Assembly: GCF_024706985.1 (NCBI RefSeq)
Contig: NZ_JAMCCX010000014.1
Span: 1 to 64,000 of the forward strand
Direction of reading: 5' to 3'
Length of the DNA stretch: 64,000 nucleotides
Origin: Alicyclobacillus sp. SP_1
GTDB taxonomy: Bacteria; Bacillota; Bacilli; Alicyclobacillales; Alicyclobacillaceae
A program made the translations under genes and the position numbers. How positions within the stretch are numbered: the stretch's first letter is position 1; each line of letters starts with the position of its first letter. The notes below the pieces were generated by a model. That model worked only from the letters and a program-made list of their open reading frames with translations. It ran no database searches and had not been told where the DNA came from. Below are positions 47,117-57,082 of this stretch, piece after piece.

Positions 47117-48436
47117 TCACTGACAAGCACGCACTTGAAAACGGTCTAGGAACGCGTCGAGTTCAGCCAATGCTCGATCCGCCATTTTTGCCGCACGCTC
47201 CCGCTTGTCGCGAACTTTTTCGGACAGCGACGGTAGCAGTCCAAAAGTCGCGTTCATCGGTTGAAAATAGCGCGTGTCTGCATGAGTTATGTAATGCGCG
47301 AGGCTACCGATGGCTGTCGTCTCAGGAAACTCCAGCACATCCTGCAAAGTCGCTAGACGTGCAGCGTTCATGCCCGCAACCAGACCTGATGCAGCAGACT
47401 CAACGTATCCTTCCACACCAGTCATCTGTCCAGCAAAGAAGAGGTTAGGCGACCGCTTACACTGATAAGATGGCAACAGGATATGCGGACTATTGATGTA
47501 AGTATTCCGATGCATAACGCCATAGCGCACAATCTCCACCTGTTCCAATCCAGGAATGAGACGAAAAACGCGGCTCTGTTCGCCCCACTTTAGATGAGTC
47601 TGAAACCCCACCATATTGAGCAGAGTTGCGGCCGCATTGTCTTGGCGGAGTTGAACCACGGCGAAAGGTCTCTTCCCACTTTGCGGATCAGTCAACCCAA
47701 CAGGCTTCATCGGGCCGAACAAGAGCGTCTTTGGCCCCCTCGACGCCATCACTTCGACAGGCATGCAACCCTCAAAGTACCGTTCTTCTTCAAAATCTTT
47801 TAAGTCTGCGGTTTCCGCGTGAATCAGAGCATCATAAAACTGCTCAAACTGAATCTCCGTCATCGGACAATTCAAATAGTCCGCGTCGCCTTTGTCATAA
47901 CGGGATTGATAAAACAATTTATCCATATCCAGCGACTCTTTCGTCACAATCGGTGCTGCAGCGTCAAAAAAATACAAGTACTCCTCGCCCAACAACTCAG
48001 AGATGCGGCGGGACAGTATCTCCGACGTCAGCGGGCCAGTGGCCAAAACACAGATCTCTTCGTTCGGAATTTGCACCCATTCTTCGCGGTGCACGTGAAT
48101 CCTCGGATGCTCCGTTAGGGCGCAGGTCACGTGGCGAGAAAAACCTTCACGGTCGACCGCCAATGCTCCACCTGCGGGCACAGCGTGGGCGTCCGCAGCC
48201 GCGATGATCAGTGAATCTAAGCGGCGCATTTCCTCTTTCAGCAACCCAACTGCATTGGTCAATTGATTCGAGCGCAGAGAATTGCTACAGACCAACTCGG
48301 CAAAACCATCCGTATGGTGTGCTGGAGTTTGCTTGACGGGCCGCATTTCATACAAGTCAACGTCGACTCCGCGCCGAGCCAACTGCCAAGCAGCCTCAGA
48401 GCCTGCAAGCCCTGCCCCGACCACAACCACGCGCAT
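47117..48436 (-). CDS. trmFO: Folate-dependent tRNA (uracil-54-C5)-methyltransferase TrmFO
   Basis: Makes ribothymidine at position 54 of tRNA using methylene-tetrahydrofolate and FADH2. 439 residues. N-terminal FAD-binding [20 protein letters not shown], family motifs [27 protein letters not shown] and the C-terminal FAD contact [20 protein letters not shown]. Start ATG 48436. 50 bases after topA, before hslVU. Confidence 0.97.
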   Translation of the reverse strand: MRVVVVGAGLAGSEAAWQLARRGVDVDLYEMRPVKQTPAHHTDGFAELVCSNSLRSNQLTNAVGLLKEEMRRLDSLIIAAADAHAVPAGGALAVDREGFSRHVTCALTEHPRIHVHREEWVQIPNEEICVLATGPLTSEILSRRISELLGEEYLYFFDAAAPIVTKESLDMDKLFYQSRYDKGDADYLNCPMTEIQFEQFYDALIHAETADLKDFEEERYFEGCMPVEVMASRGPKTLLFGPMKPVGLTDPQSGKRPFAVVQLRQDNAAATLLNMVGFQTHLKWGEQSRVFRLIPGLEQVEIVRYGVMHRNTYINSPHILLPSYQCKRSPNLFFAGQMTGVEGYVESAASGLVAGMNAARLATLQDVLEFPETTAIGSLAHYITHADTRYFQPMNATFGLLPSLSEKVRDKRERAAKMADRALAELDAFLDRFQVRACQ

Positions 48437-48487
48437 ACAGTAACCCCCTCTCAGCTCGGAGTGACGATACAGGCTCCCATCAGAGAA

Positions 48488-50584
48488 TCACGAACGAACC
48501 ATCATGGTCGATCCGGCCGTCTCATGGGCAGCCTCATTGCTACAAGTAACCCACGTTTTTCCCTTTGATGTCTTTTCTACCATCGGATGCCCACACACTG
48601 GACAACTTTGTCCCGTTGGTTTGTTCCAAATCACATAGTCGCAATCGGGATATCCGCTACACCCATAAAAGACTTTTCTTTTCTTTCCCTTGCGCTCCAC
48701 AATGACCTTGCCACACTTCGGGCAGTTTGCGCCAGTTTCTTTGGTAATTGCCTTTGTGTTTCGACACTCGGGAAAACCTGGACAGGCTAAAAACTTTCCG
48801 TATCGACCCGTTTTCACAACCATGTTTTTACCACACTTTTCACAAATGACGTCCGATACTTCTTCCGTCAGGTGTACATGTTCTAAAGATTTTTCTGCCT
48901 GTTCCAAGTCGTGTTCAAACGTTTCGTAAAAACGAGACAATAATTGATTTCCCTCAATTCGCCCTTCTTCGACTTGATCTAAATCTCCTTCCATCTGAGC
49001 CGTGAAGTCCACGTCAATGAGTTGATGGAAATTTTGTGTCAGCAAGTCGACCACAACTTCCCCTAATTCCGTAGGGACAAACCGCTTGCTCTCGAGCAGC
49101 ACATAACCACGCTTAAGAATGGTGTCCATCGTGGGAGCATAGGTACTCGGACGACCGATTCCCAATTCCTCCATCGCTTTGACCAAACTGGACTCGGAAT
49201 ATCGCGGCGGTGGCTGCGTAAAGTGCTGCTCCGATTCGTACTCAGGACTTTTGAAGACATCTCCTTCTGCCAAAGGAGGGAGTGTTTTTGCATCTTCGTC
49301 GGTCAACGAAGCATCGTCTTGTCCCTCAGTATAGACGGCCATGAAACCTGGAAATCGAACAATCGACCCAGTGCTTCGAAAAAGTGCCCCATTCGCCGTC
49401 AAATCTACTGAGGTGGTGTCTAAAATCGCCTGGGTCATTTGACTTGCAATGAACCTCTCCCATATCAATTTGTACAATTTCCACTGGTCCTTACTGAGGT
49501 CCGACTTCATCGCGTCCGGGCTGCGCAGAACAGAGGTCGGCCGAACCGCCTCGTGCGCATCTTGGGCTCCACCTTTCGTCGCATACTGGCGCGGCTTGCC
49601 CGGCACATAGTCAGCACCGTAACGGTTGCGAATATAGTCGGAAGCTTCCGCTTGAGCTGTCTCCGCAACACGAGTGGAGTCCGTCCGCATGTAGGTGATG
49701 AGACCGACGGTCCCTTCCCCGCGTATTTCCAAACCCTCGTATAATTGTTGGGCCACCGCCATCGTGCGATAAGCACGAAAACCCAGTTTCCGAGCTGCTT
49801 CTTGTTGCAGAGAACTGGTGATGAACGGGGGACTAGGATTTCTCCTGCGCTCCGATTTCTTCACTTTCGAGACCACTAAGTCATGACCGTTAACGCACTC
49901 TAACAGTCGCTCCACATCTTCGCGACTGTTCAAAGGTGTTCTATCTTGGCCATACCCGTGAAATCGTGCCGTAAATTTTTGTTTCATCGCCATTAATTTT
50001 GCATCGACTGTCCAATATTCCTCTGGTTGAAATGCTCGAATCTCTCGCTCACGATCAACAATCAACCGCACGGCGACAGATTGAACTCGGCCAGCAGACA
50101 AGCCTTTCTTGACTTTTCTCCACAGCAGCGGACTTAAACGATAACCCACCAATCGGTCGAGGATTCTTCGCGTCTGCTGTGCGTCGATCAGGTCCATATT
50201 GAGTTGTCGCGGAGCGTCAAACGCGGCCTTGACCGCATCTTTCGTAATTTCGTGGAACACCACTCGACATTGCTCATTCTCAGGAATATCCAATATGTTT
50301 TGAAGGTGCCAAGCAATTGCCTCACCTTCGCGGTCGGGGTCAGCCGCCAGATACACTTTCTTAGCCTTTTTCCGCGCCTCGCGCAGACTCTTGATGACGT
50401 CTCCCTTACCCCGAATGGTAATATAATGAGGTTCAAAATCATGGTCCACATCTACCCCGAGTTGACTTTTCGGCAAGTCTCGGATGTGGCCCATGGATGC
50501 TTTCACAGTATACTTTTTGCCAAGATATTTGCCGATGGTCTTGGCTTTAGCAGGCGATTCAACAATCACCAGATAATCCGCCAA
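48488..50584 (-). CDS. topA: DNA topoisomerase I
   Basis: Type IA topoisomerase that relaxes negative supercoils. 698 residues. Toprim domain (YLVIVESPAKAKTIGKYLGK; AADPDREGEAIAWHL), active-site Tyr298 in GLITYMRTDSTRV, and three C-terminal C4 zinc ribbons (CEKCGKNM..., CPKCGKVI..., CPVCGHPM...), the last with CSNEAAHE in place of a full CxxC pair. Start TTG 50584 with GAGGAGG upstream. It has its own promoter. Confidence 0.98.
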   Translation of the reverse strand: MADYLVIVESPAKAKTIGKYLGKKYTVKASMGHIRDLPKSQLGVDVDHDFEPHYITIRGKGDVIKSLREARKKAKKVYLAADPDREGEAIAWHLQNILDIPENEQCRVVFHEITKDAVKAAFDAPRQLNMDLIDAQQTRRILDRLVGYRLSPLLWRKVKKGLSAGRVQSVAVRLIVDREREIRAFQPEEYWTVDAKLMAMKQKFTARFHGYGQDRTPLNSREDVERLLECVNGHDLVVSKVKKSERRRNPSPPFITSSLQQEAARKLGFRAYRTMAVAQQLYEGLEIRGEGTVGLITYMRTDSTRVAETAQAEASDYIRNRYGADYVPGKPRQYATKGGAQDAHEAVRPTSVLRSPDAMKSDLSKDQWKLYKLIWERFIASQMTQAILDTTSVDLTANGALFRSTGSIVRFPGFMAVYTEGQDDASLTDEDAKTLPPLAEGDVFKSPEYESEQHFTQPPPRYSESSLVKAMEELGIGRPSTYAPTMDTILKRGYVLLESKRFVPTELGEVVVDLLTQNFHQLIDVDFTAQMEGDLDQVEEGRIEGNQLLSRFYETFEHDLEQAEKSLEHVHLTEEVSDVICEKCGKNMVVKTGRYGKFLACPGFPECRNTKAITKETGANCPKCGKVIVERKGKKRKVFYGCSGYPDCDYVIWNKPTGQSCPVCGHPMVEKTSKGKTWVTCSNEAAHETAGSTMMVRS

Positions 50585-50629
50585 ACCGCTTCCTCCTCGC
50601 TCTGTAGAAAAGCGCGCTGTGGTTCACCC

Positions 50630-50659
50630 ATATTATCACCTCGGGAAAAACGTTTGCAA
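50630..50659 (-). promoter_or_regulatory. Sigma-A-type promoter of topA
   Basis: On the minus strand TTGCAA (50654-50659), an 18-base spacer and TAATAT (50630-50635), 46 bases before the topA start and after the dprA stop. Confidence 0.65.
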
Positions 50660-50708
50660 ACCTATCCATTTAATTACGCCTGCGACAGACGCGATTGTGA
50701 CACAGACT

Positions 50709-51788
50709 TCACACTTTTTCGGAGTTGCGGCAGTACCTTGCTCCCGGTAATCTCTGAACATATCCAGCCAATTCCGCCTCAAGAAGAATTGCGTAGACAT
50801 TTTGCACAGGCCAATCAAGTATCGCAGCAAGGTCTTCCGCCCCAAGTGGTTCAACGCAGGCGCCGAGCAACGCCTCCCAACTTTCAGGGAGAGTACGCCT
50901 AGAACGCATAGACCATGAGTTGTCAATACCCAGATCTTTCAATAAGTCCTGCGGGTCAACCAAGGGTCGGGCGCCATCGTAGAGCAATTGATTCGACCCA
51001 CGAAAGTGTGCGCTGGTAATCGGTCCGGGTACCACGTAAATCTCCTTTCCCATACCAAGTGCATACTCAGTCGTCGTCAATGCTCCCGACTTGTCCCCAG
51101 CTTGAACCAAAATCAGCGACTGACAGAGAGCCGCAATAAGGCGATTTCTTTCCAAAAAATAATACGGCTTTGTTCGGCGATTAGGTCCATATTCGCTGAC
51201 ACAGCAGCCAGAGGCACAGATACTCTCGTACAACACACGATGCGACGGCGGATACGCCTCCTGAATGCATGTTCCGAGAACCGCGACGGTGTACCCGCCC
51301 GACTCCAAAGCTGCCCGATGCGCGGCGCCGTCAATCCCTAGCGCCATCCCTGACACCACATCCACGCTATTTTGAGCGAGTGTCGAGCCAATCCAGCGCG
51401 CAGCCTCCATACCGTAGGGCGATGCTCGCCTTGTCCCAACGACACTTACAACCGGATTTCTCCCCAAACGGCAATTTCCACGCACAAACAGACCAATAGG
51501 CCGATCCGGTAGTTCTCGCAAAGCTTGAGGATAATCGTCATCCAACAGCGTCAGCATGCGTACGCCCCAATTCGCAAGTGGGTCCACCCAGTCGCTCAGG
51601 TCCGCCTGTCGTCGCCAATGCACAAAGTGCTTGGCCACATCTTTCATAACTCGGTGGTTGTCTACCAAGTCCGTTTCCTCCGCTGTCCAGACAGCTAGCC
51701 CACAACCGTATTCGCGGACCAGTCTCCGTGCTAAACTTGGTGCCAAAGCAGGTGCCAGCATCAACAACTTTAAGATATCTTCTTCCAC
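50709..51788 (-). CDS. dprA: DNA processing protein DprA (Smf)
   Basis: Loads RecA on incoming single-stranded DNA during natural transformation. About 359 residues from GTG 51788 (VEEDILKLLMLAPALAPSLA) with GAGGGG ten bases before; the ORF extends to 51905 through the sucCD terminator, so the longer form is rejected. N-terminal SAM-like region, Rossmann core (VVSVVGTRRASPYGMEAAR, VVSGMALGIDGAAHRAALES, TVAVLGTCIQEAYPPSHRVL) and a C-terminal winged helix (LAAILDWPVQNVYAILLEAE). Along with comM this hints at competence, though other com genes are not here. Confidence 0.96.
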   Translation of the reverse strand: MEEDILKLLMLAPALAPSLARRLVREYGCGLAVWTAEETDLVDNHRVMKDVAKHFVHWRRQADLSDWVDPLANWGVRMLTLLDDDYPQALRELPDRPIGLFVRGNCRLGRNPVVSVVGTRRASPYGMEAARWIGSTLAQNSVDVVSGMALGIDGAAHRAALESGGYTVAVLGTCIQEAYPPSHRVLYESICASGCCVSEYGPNRRTKPYYFLERNRLIAALCQSLILVQAGDKSGALTTTEYALGMGKEIYVVPGPITSAHFRGSNQLLYDGARPLVDPQDLLKDLGIDNSWSMRSRRTLPESWEALLGACVEPLGAEDLAAILDWPVQNVYAILLEAELAGYVQRLPGARYCRNSEKV

Positions 51789-51850
51789 AACAAATCTGCC
51801 CCTCGACGATAGAGTCTCATCGAATATGACGGATTCGTCGCACGATGTCG

Positions 51851-51892
51851 ACAAATTAAAGGAGAATCCTGCTATCGGCAGCAAGATTCTCC
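51851..51892 (-). terminator. Intrinsic terminator after sucCD
   Basis: GGAGAATC (51861-51868) and GATTCTCC (51885-51892) form the stem, with a further GC-rich inner pairing; on the minus strand it is followed by TTTAATTTGT (51851-51860). It lies 58 bases downstream of sucD and upstream of the dprA start. Confidence 0.82.
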
Positions 51893-51950
51893 CCAAAATC
51901 AACACTTAATTTTGCAACGCAACGGAAGTAACGGCGTGAGACGCCACCCA

Positions 51951-52856
51951 TTATTTCGAAATCTTACAACGCTCCAACAAACCTTTTTGCTCCAGCACGG
52001 AATACAGTGTCGAGCCCATTTCTGACGGGGTCGGCGCCACGCGAATTCCGCAAGACTCCATGGTCTTAATTTTTGATTCGGCTGTGCCACTTCCACCAGA
52101 AATGATGGCACCTGCATGGCCCATGCGACGTCCCGGAGGTGCGGTCGCTCCTGCGATAAAGCCCACTACAGGTTTCGTCATATGGTCGCGTACATACTCC
52201 GCAGCCTGCTCTTCCGCCGTACCCCCAATTTCACCAATCATGATGACCGCTTCTGTATCGGGATCGTCCTGGAACTGCTTGAGAACATCTACAAAGTTTG
52301 TACCGTTGACTGGGTCTCCACCAATGCCAACGGCAGTCGATTGACCAATGTCGCGGACCGTCAATTGATACACCGCTTCATACGTCAAGGTTCCACTGCG
52401 GGAGACCACGCCGACCTTTCCAGGAGTATGAATATAGCCAGGCATGATGCCAATTTTGCACTCTGCGGGAGTGATGACACCGGGACAGTTCGGTCCAATC
52501 AGACGAGTGTGACGTCCCTGCATGTAGCGTTTGACCTTAACCATATCCAAGACGGGAATTCCTTCGGTAATACAGATGACCAAATCCAGTTCGGCATCGA
52601 CCGCTTCCATAATAGCGTCGGCGGCAAAAGCGGGGGGAACATAAATGACAGAAGCATTGGCTCCCGTCTCGCGAACAGCATCTGCTACCGTATTGAAGAC
52701 CGGAACCCCTTCGACGGTTGTTCCACCTTTTCCAGGTGTAACTCCTCCGACCATCTGAGTGCCATATTCAATAGCTTGTTTTGTGTGGAAAAGACCCTGC
52801 GACCCAGTGATTCCCTGCGTAATGACCCGCGTATGTCGATTGACAAGAATGCTCAC
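51951..52856 (-). CDS. sucD: Succinyl-CoA ligase, alpha subunit
   Basis: TCA-cycle step making ATP or GTP from succinyl-CoA. 301 residues. CoA-binding Rossmann N terminus ([20 protein letters not shown] then [16 protein letters not shown]), [20 protein letters not shown] and the phospho-His loop [20 protein letters not shown]. It follows sucC by 12 bases and the pair ends at the terminator 51851-51892. Confidence 0.98.
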   Translation of the reverse strand: MSILVNRHTRVITQGITGSQGLFHTKQAIEYGTQMVGGVTPGKGGTTVEGVPVFNTVADAVRETGANASVIYVPPAFAADAIMEAVDAELDLVICITEGIPVLDMVKVKRYMQGRHTRLIGPNCPGVITPAECKIGIMPGYIHTPGKVGVVSRSGTLTYEAVYQLTVRDIGQSTAVGIGGDPVNGTNFVDVLKQFQDDPDTEAVIMIGEIGGTAEEQAAEYVRDHMTKPVVGFIAGATAPPGRRMGHAGAIISGGSGTAESKIKTMESCGIRVAPTPSEMGSTLYSVLEQKGLLERCKISK

Positions 52857-52868
52857 GATTTCTCCTCC

Positions 52869-54023
52869 TTACACCAAAGCGACCATTTTTTGAGCAGCAT
52901 CTGCCAAAGAATCTGCGGCGACGATGTTCAATTCGGACTCATTCAATATCTTCTTACCCAAGTCTACATTCGTGCCTTCCAAACGAACGACAAGAGGCTT
53001 GTCTAGGCCAATCTGACGCGCTGCAGCGATGACACCATTGGCAATGATGTCGCACTTCATAATGCCGCCGAAGATGTTGACCAGAATGCCTTTAACGTTT
53101 TTATCGGATAAAATAATTTTAAATGCTTCTGTAACCTTCTCTTCAGTAGCTCCCCCGCCAACATCCAGAAAATTGGCTGGCTCTCCACCGTAATACTTGA
53201 TGGTGTCCATCGTCGCCATGGCCAAACCTGCACCATTGACCATGCAACCAATATTGCCATCTAAGGCAATGTAGGTCAGACCAAATTTTGTCGCTTCTGT
53301 CTCTTTCGGGTCTTCTTCGTCCAAATCTCGCAACTCTTGTATCTGCGGCTGACGATATAACGAGTTGTCGTCAAAGTTCAGTTTCGCGTCAAGAGCCAGC
53401 ACATTGCCGTCACCCGTTACGACGAGTGGGTTGATCTCGGCAATCGAGCAGTCTTTGTCAACAAACGCCGCGTAAAGCGCCATCATAAATTTCACGGCCT
53501 TGTTCACCAATTCACTTGGAATTCCAATCTGAAACGCCAAATTGCGGGCTTGAAAAGGAATCAGGCCTGTCGCGGGGTCAATCTGTTCGCGAAATATTTT
53601 TTCCGGCGTTTTGGCAGCCACTTCTTCAATTTCCATGCCACCTTCAGCCGAGGCCATCATGACGATCCGTCCAATAGCGCGATCGAGCACCAGACCTATG
53701 TAGTATTCCTTTTTAATGTCGGTCAACTGTTCAATCAGAAGCCGCTTGACGACTTTCCCGGCGGGTCCAGTCTGATGCGTAACCAAGACTTTCCCCAACA
53801 GTGCTCGAGAACTCTCTTCCACTTCTTCGAGCGAACGCGCTAACTTGACGCCACCTGCTTTGCCTCTGCCACCAGCGTGAATCTGCGCTTTGACAACTGC
53901 CTTTCCACCTAACTCACGCGCTACTTCTACCGCCTCTTCGACCGTGAACGCGACCTTTCCCTGCGGAACGGCAACGCCATACTGGGCGAGCACGGCTTTC
54001 GCTTGATACTCGTGAATGTTCAC
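52869..54023 (-). CDS. sucC: Succinyl-CoA ligase, beta subunit
   Basis: Nucleotide-binding subunit of succinyl-CoA synthetase. 384 residues: ATP-grasp fold ([40 protein letters not shown]), substrate region ([20 protein letters not shown] then DAKLNFDDN) and [20 protein letters not shown] then [14 protein letters not shown]. Start GTG 54023 with GGGAGG nine bases upstream. First gene of sucCD, preceded by a likely promoter and a short tandem array. Confidence 0.98.
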   Translation of the reverse strand: MNIHEYQAKAVLAQYGVAVPQGKVAFTVEEAVEVARELGGKAVVKAQIHAGGRGKAGGVKLARSLEEVEESSRALLGKVLVTHQTGPAGKVVKRLLIEQLTDIKKEYYIGLVLDRAIGRIVMMASAEGGMEIEEVAAKTPEKIFREQIDPATGLIPFQARNLAFQIGIPSELVNKAVKFMMALYAAFVDKDCSIAEINPLVVTGDGNVLALDAKLNFDDNSLYRQPQIQELRDLDEEDPKETEATKFGLTYIALDGNIGCMVNGAGLAMATMDTIKYYGGEPANFLDVGGGATEEKVTEAFKIILSDKNVKGILVNIFGGIMKCDIIANGVIAAARQIGLDKPLVVRLEGTNVDLGKKILNESELNIVAADSLADAAQKMVALV

Positions 54024-54111
54024 TCTCCATAGCCTCCCTCAAGTGTTGCTTTGACAATGTCTCTACAACCGTTCGGATAGACCAAAATACCATTCGGTTT
54101 TATCCTCTCAT

Positions 54112-54140
54112 AGCATAGAACAGTGGACCCCCATTTACAA
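54112..54140 (-). promoter_or_regulatory. Likely promoter of sucCD
   Basis: On the minus strand TTGTAA (54135-54140), a 17-base spacer and TATGCT (54112-54117), 88 bases before the sucC start. The rest of the 340-base gap 54024-54363 holds the 13-bp array (54178-54216) and otherwise nothing I can assign. Confidence 0.5.
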
Positions 54141-54177
54141 CTTGCACAATATCCCCTTTTCGCCACGTATGGCAAAT

Positions 54178-54216
54178 CTTTTTAAACAAACTTTTTAAAC
54201 AATCTCTTTAAACAAT
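54178..54216. repeat. Three tandem 13-bp units upstream of sucCD
   Basis: CTTTTTAAACAAA, CTTTTTAAACAAT and CTCTTTAAACAAT follow each other without a gap (54178-54190, 54191-54203, 54204-54216), so TTTAAACAA recurs at exactly 13-base spacing. The array lies 38 bases upstream of the proposed sucCD -35. It could be a set of binding sites for an oligomeric regulator, an AT-rich UP-like element, or a simple slippage product. Confidence 0.7.
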
Positions 54217-54363
54217 GAGGCGGAATTCCTGACAAGGGAAAACGACCAGGTTACCTTGCCCTAGTCGAATCGACAAAACTATGAAAGTCTGACGTCAAAC
54301 GAACTCATCCACTCTTAAAAACGCACAAGAGCATGCTCTCAAGGAAGGGATACAAAGGTCTTC

Positions 54364-54744
54364 TTAGAAAAATCCGGTTTTGGTCAGGGAAGCGACGTAA
54401 GCCACTAAGAGACAGACCGCCAATACTCCGAGCGGCTTGGTCGCGCGCGGATTGCGCATAGCCGCCAAGGCGAGCGCAGGGACGAAACCCACGGTTGCCA
54501 GAAACATGGCCACAATCATCGAACTCGGAGCAAATTTTTGGGAAAGGTAGCCGATGCCCACAAAGACCAAGGATAGCGCACCGAGTGTATACGCACAGAA
54601 GAACAGTATCGCCTGGAGATTGACGTGCGATTGACGCCATTCCGCAGCCCTGCGACGCGACCGAAACGACTTGAGATCCACCACTCGCTCGCCTCTGGCA
54701 ACCGGACGCCTGGGACGCTCTGGGCGCTTTTTCGGTTCCTGCAT
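54364..54744 (-). CDS. Small membrane protein of unknown function
   Basis: About 126 residues from ATG 54744 with GATGAGG eight bases before. A basic cytoplasmic start (about 1-40, many Arg/Lys/Pro: KKRPERPRRPVARGERVVDL) is followed by three membrane helices (AILFFCAYTLGALSLVFVGI; SMIVAMFLATVGFVPALALA; LGVLAVCLLVAYVASLT). I do not recognise a family. It is divergent from comM and convergent with nothing; it stands alone between sucCD and comM. Confidence 0.7.
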   Translation of the reverse strand: MQEPKKRPERPRRPVARGERVVDLKSFRSRRRAAEWRQSHVNLQAILFFCAYTLGALSLVFVGIGYLSQKFAPSSMIVAMFLATVGFVPALALAAMRNPRATKPLGVLAVCLLVAYVASLTKTGFF

Positions 54745-54877
54745 GGAATGCACCTCATCTCACCATCAAGTATGTCATGGTACTGATCGTAACTTTCGAG
54801 CGATATTGGTGCAATACATGTTCGTGCGCATTTTGCAATTTTTCTCGGCATCATGGCGGAATCTAAGATGATCTTGT

Positions 54878-54891
54878 TATATGTTCATATA
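54878..54891. promoter_or_regulatory. 14-bp palindrome in the comM upstream region
   Basis: TATATGTTCATATA is a perfect 6+2+6 palindrome placed about 67 bases upstream of comM and 134 bases upstream of the divergent membrane-protein gene. It may be an operator; AT-rich palindromes also arise by chance. Confidence 0.3.
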
Positions 54892-54957
54892 CCGAAAAGT
54901 TGACAGCGACACGAGTCGACCGAAAAACACATTCTTTTCACAGGGAGAGGAAATTAG

Positions 54958-56424
54958 GTGATTGGAACATCGTATGGAGCGGTGCTCGATGGCATGGAGG
55001 GCAAAGTGGTGCGAGTAGAGGCCGATGTCAGTGCAGGCCTGCCTCAGTTCACCGTAGTCGGTTTACCAGACTCATCTGTCAATGAGTCCAAAGCTCGCAT
55101 TCGCTCCGCCATTCGTAACAGTGGACTTGAATTCCCGCGCGGTCGCATTACCGTCAATTTAAGCCCTGCGGGCATTCGAAAACGCGGCGTAGGGTTAGAC
55201 CTCGCTATCGCCATTGCCATCCTGCGCGCTGGGCGCCAACTCGCTCCACGACCGGAGAATGCTGCTTTTCTCGCCGAACTGGCACTGACAGGTGAGTTAT
55301 TGCCGCTCCCCGAAGCACTGCGCTTAACCGACGCCTGTGCGGAAAAGAGTTTACCGAATGTCGTCGTCTCACACTTACAGAGGGACGGAGAGTGGCTTTT
55401 GAACCAAGCTACGTGGCAAAACGCCACCACCTTGCTAGAAGTTTCGGACTGGTTGAATGGATTGGGTCAACTAACAACGCATCGACCCCTGCCTCCGAAA
55501 CTCAAACGGCACGAAGCATGCGACATGTGTGAAGTCGAAAATCTGACCTTTGCCAAGCGTGGTCTCGAAATCGCGGCCGTTGGCGGACTTCATACCCTCC
55601 TCGTCGGCCCACCAGGTAGCGGAAAGACGATGTTGGCCGAACGGTTTGTCACTCTACTTCCATCTTTGCCTCCCACCCACGCACGCGAAGTCGTATCGCT
55701 GCTGCACTCCTTCAGCAATGTCGATTGGTGCTCGGCAACGCCGCCTGTGCGCGCCCCTCACCATTCCATTTCGAGCACAGGACTCACGGGAGGCGGACAT
55801 CCGATATACCCCGGTGAGGCCACATTCGCCCACCGAGGTGTACTGCTTCTTGACGAACTCCTAGAATTTAACCGCTCTGCTTTGCAATCTTTGCGCGAGC
55901 CGTTGATGGAGAGACAAATCCGAATTTCGCGCGCCGGACAGTCGGTTCTTCTTCCGGCCGACTTTATCCTCATAGCCACGAGCAATCCGTGCCCATGTGG
56001 TCAATATGGTTTTGGCGTGTGTCGATGCTTGGAGAGTGAGCGAAATCGATATTGGAGCAAAATTGCTGGCCCGCTGATGGACCGCTTCGACCTCGTCATT
56101 GCCGTACATCAGAGTTCGTCGATTCAGAAATTCCCCGTGTCTATGCCGGAAAAATCCCAATTCATAAGATCACGCGTGAGCGAAGCCAAGGCAGCGCTGT
56201 CGGCACAAACGAGGTTGTCTCTGTCTTCGACCCGTTCTCGACTCGCAAATCCGTCATTCTTAGTTCGGTCGGCCGAGATTGCCGCAGCATTGGGAATATC
56301 TCGGCGCGGACTGGAAAGTGTCCGCCACATTGCCAATTGTATTGCGGTTCTCGACGGAATCGAAGTTCCTGGAGAACCTCAGTTACTGGAGGCACTTCAG
56401 TATCGAAATCCGCAAATCCGATAG
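54958..56424 (+). CDS. comM: Mg-chelatase-like AAA+ ATPase ComM/YifB
   Basis: Hexameric helicase-like ATPase; in transforming bacteria ComM promotes branch migration during integration of donor DNA. 488 residues. N-terminal Lon-like ChlI domain (PQFTVVGLPDSSVNESKARI, GRITVNLSPAGIRKRGVGLD), Walker A LVGPPGSGKTMLAERF (about 215-230), Walker B GVLLLDELLEFNR, Cys-rich insert (SNPCPCGQYGFGVCRC) and a C-terminal lid (LGISRRGLESVRHIANCIAV). GTG 54958 has GGGAGAGG seven bases before. It is transcribed on the plus strand, against all neighbours. Confidence 0.96.
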   Translation: MIGTSYGAVLDGMEGKVVRVEADVSAGLPQFTVVGLPDSSVNESKARIRSAIRNSGLEFPRGRITVNLSPAGIRKRGVGLDLAIAIAILRAGRQLAPRPENAAFLAELALTGELLPLPEALRLTDACAEKSLPNVVVSHLQRDGEWLLNQATWQNATTLLEVSDWLNGLGQLTTHRPLPPKLKRHEACDMCEVENLTFAKRGLEIAAVGGLHTLLVGPPGSGKTMLAERFVTLLPSLPPTHAREVVSLLHSFSNVDWCSATPPVRAPHHSISSTGLTGGGHPIYPGEATFAHRGVLLLDELLEFNRSALQSLREPLMERQIRISRAGQSVLLPADFILIATSNPCPCGQYGFGVCRCLESERNRYWSKIAGPLMDRFDLVIAVHQSSSIQKFPVSMPEKSQFIRSRVSEAKAALSAQTRLSLSSTRSRLANPSFLVRSAEIAAALGISRRGLESVRHIANCIAVLDGIEVPGEPQLLEALQYRNPQIR

Positions 56425-56466
56425 ACACGAGCCTGCGACGTTCATGGACATGGCACGTCTTCTGTA

Positions 56467-56838
56467 TCACCACTCTGCGGCATTGAAAACATGGAGAAAA
56501 TCCACGACGACTCCTCGTTTTGTCACTATATCGATCACGTCTACCCGCGCCTCGCAAACACTGCTTTCAATATGCCTATCCAAATAAACGCCTAACAATC
56601 GACAAAGACGTGCCCGCTTGCGGGCATCCACCGACTCCGCGCCAGTACCGAAAGACTGTCTTTGGTCGCGCGTTTTCACTTCAATGGCGACGATACAGTC
56701 ATTATGTCGTGCCACAATGTCCAACTCACCAAACTGGCATCGCCAATTGCGCTCCAATATCGTCCAACCCATGGTCCGCTCCACATACTCTGCCGCGAAG
56801 CTCTCTCCCATCTTGCCGAGTTCATGAGTGTTCTTCAC
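56467..56838 (-). CDS. yraN: YraN-family (UPF0102) endonuclease-like protein
   Basis: 123 residues with the nuclease-fold core of UPF0102: GKMGESFAAEYVERTMGWTI, NWRCQFGELDIVARHNDCIV (Asp of the ELDIVA motif) and AIEVKTRDQRQSFG (ExK). Function is unproven; often near rnhB and comM, as here. It starts at GTG 56838 inside the last codons of the FlhB-like gene (17-base overlap), and is convergent with comM with 42 bases between stops. Confidence 0.9.
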   Translation of the reverse strand: MKNTHELGKMGESFAAEYVERTMGWTILERNWRCQFGELDIVARHNDCIVAIEVKTRDQRQSFGTGAESVDARKRARLCRLLGVYLDRHIESSVCEARVDVIDIVTKRGVVVDFLHVFNAAEW

Positions 56839-57082
56839 GCTTTTGGAAGAGAAACGCCAGTATCTGTGCGACCGGTTCGTAAAGTTCTTGAGGAATGACA
56901 GAATCTACCTCAACTCGCATCAAAGCTTCCGCCAGTTCTTCACTCTCGTGCAATGGAACACGATGTTCACCCGCTAAGCGGACGATGGTTGCGGCGACCT
57001 CGCCCGTTCCTTTGGCAACCACGCGCGGAGCCGCTTCAGACTGATGTTCGTAACGGAGCGCAATAGCTCGCCTCGTAGTCAT
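56822..57082 (-). CDS. ylqH: Stand-alone FlhB C-terminal-domain protein (YlqH-like)
   Basis: 86 residues from ATG 57082. The whole protein matches the cytoplasmic C subunit of FlhB: TTRRAIALRYE aligns with PTHYAVALRYE of the FlhB in this window, followed by AAPRVVAKGTGEVAATIVRL (FlhB: SAPRVVAKGQDHLALRIREI) and VIPQELYEPVAQILAFLF (FlhB: AIPPELYQAVAEILAYVY). It starts at the residue where FlhB self-cleaves and lacks the NPTH itself. B. subtilis has an equivalent, YlqH, of unknown function. Overlaps ylqG-like by four bases and yraN by 17. Confidence 0.85.
   Translation of the reverse strand: MTTRRAIALRYEHQSEAAPRVVAKGTGEVAATIVRLAGEHRVPLHESEELAEALMRVEVDSVIPQELYEPVAQILAFLFQKREEHS

Noticed and set aside
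52116-53006. 296-residue plus-strand frame opposite sucD and sucC
   Set aside because: Antisense shadow of two highly conserved genes; no family features.
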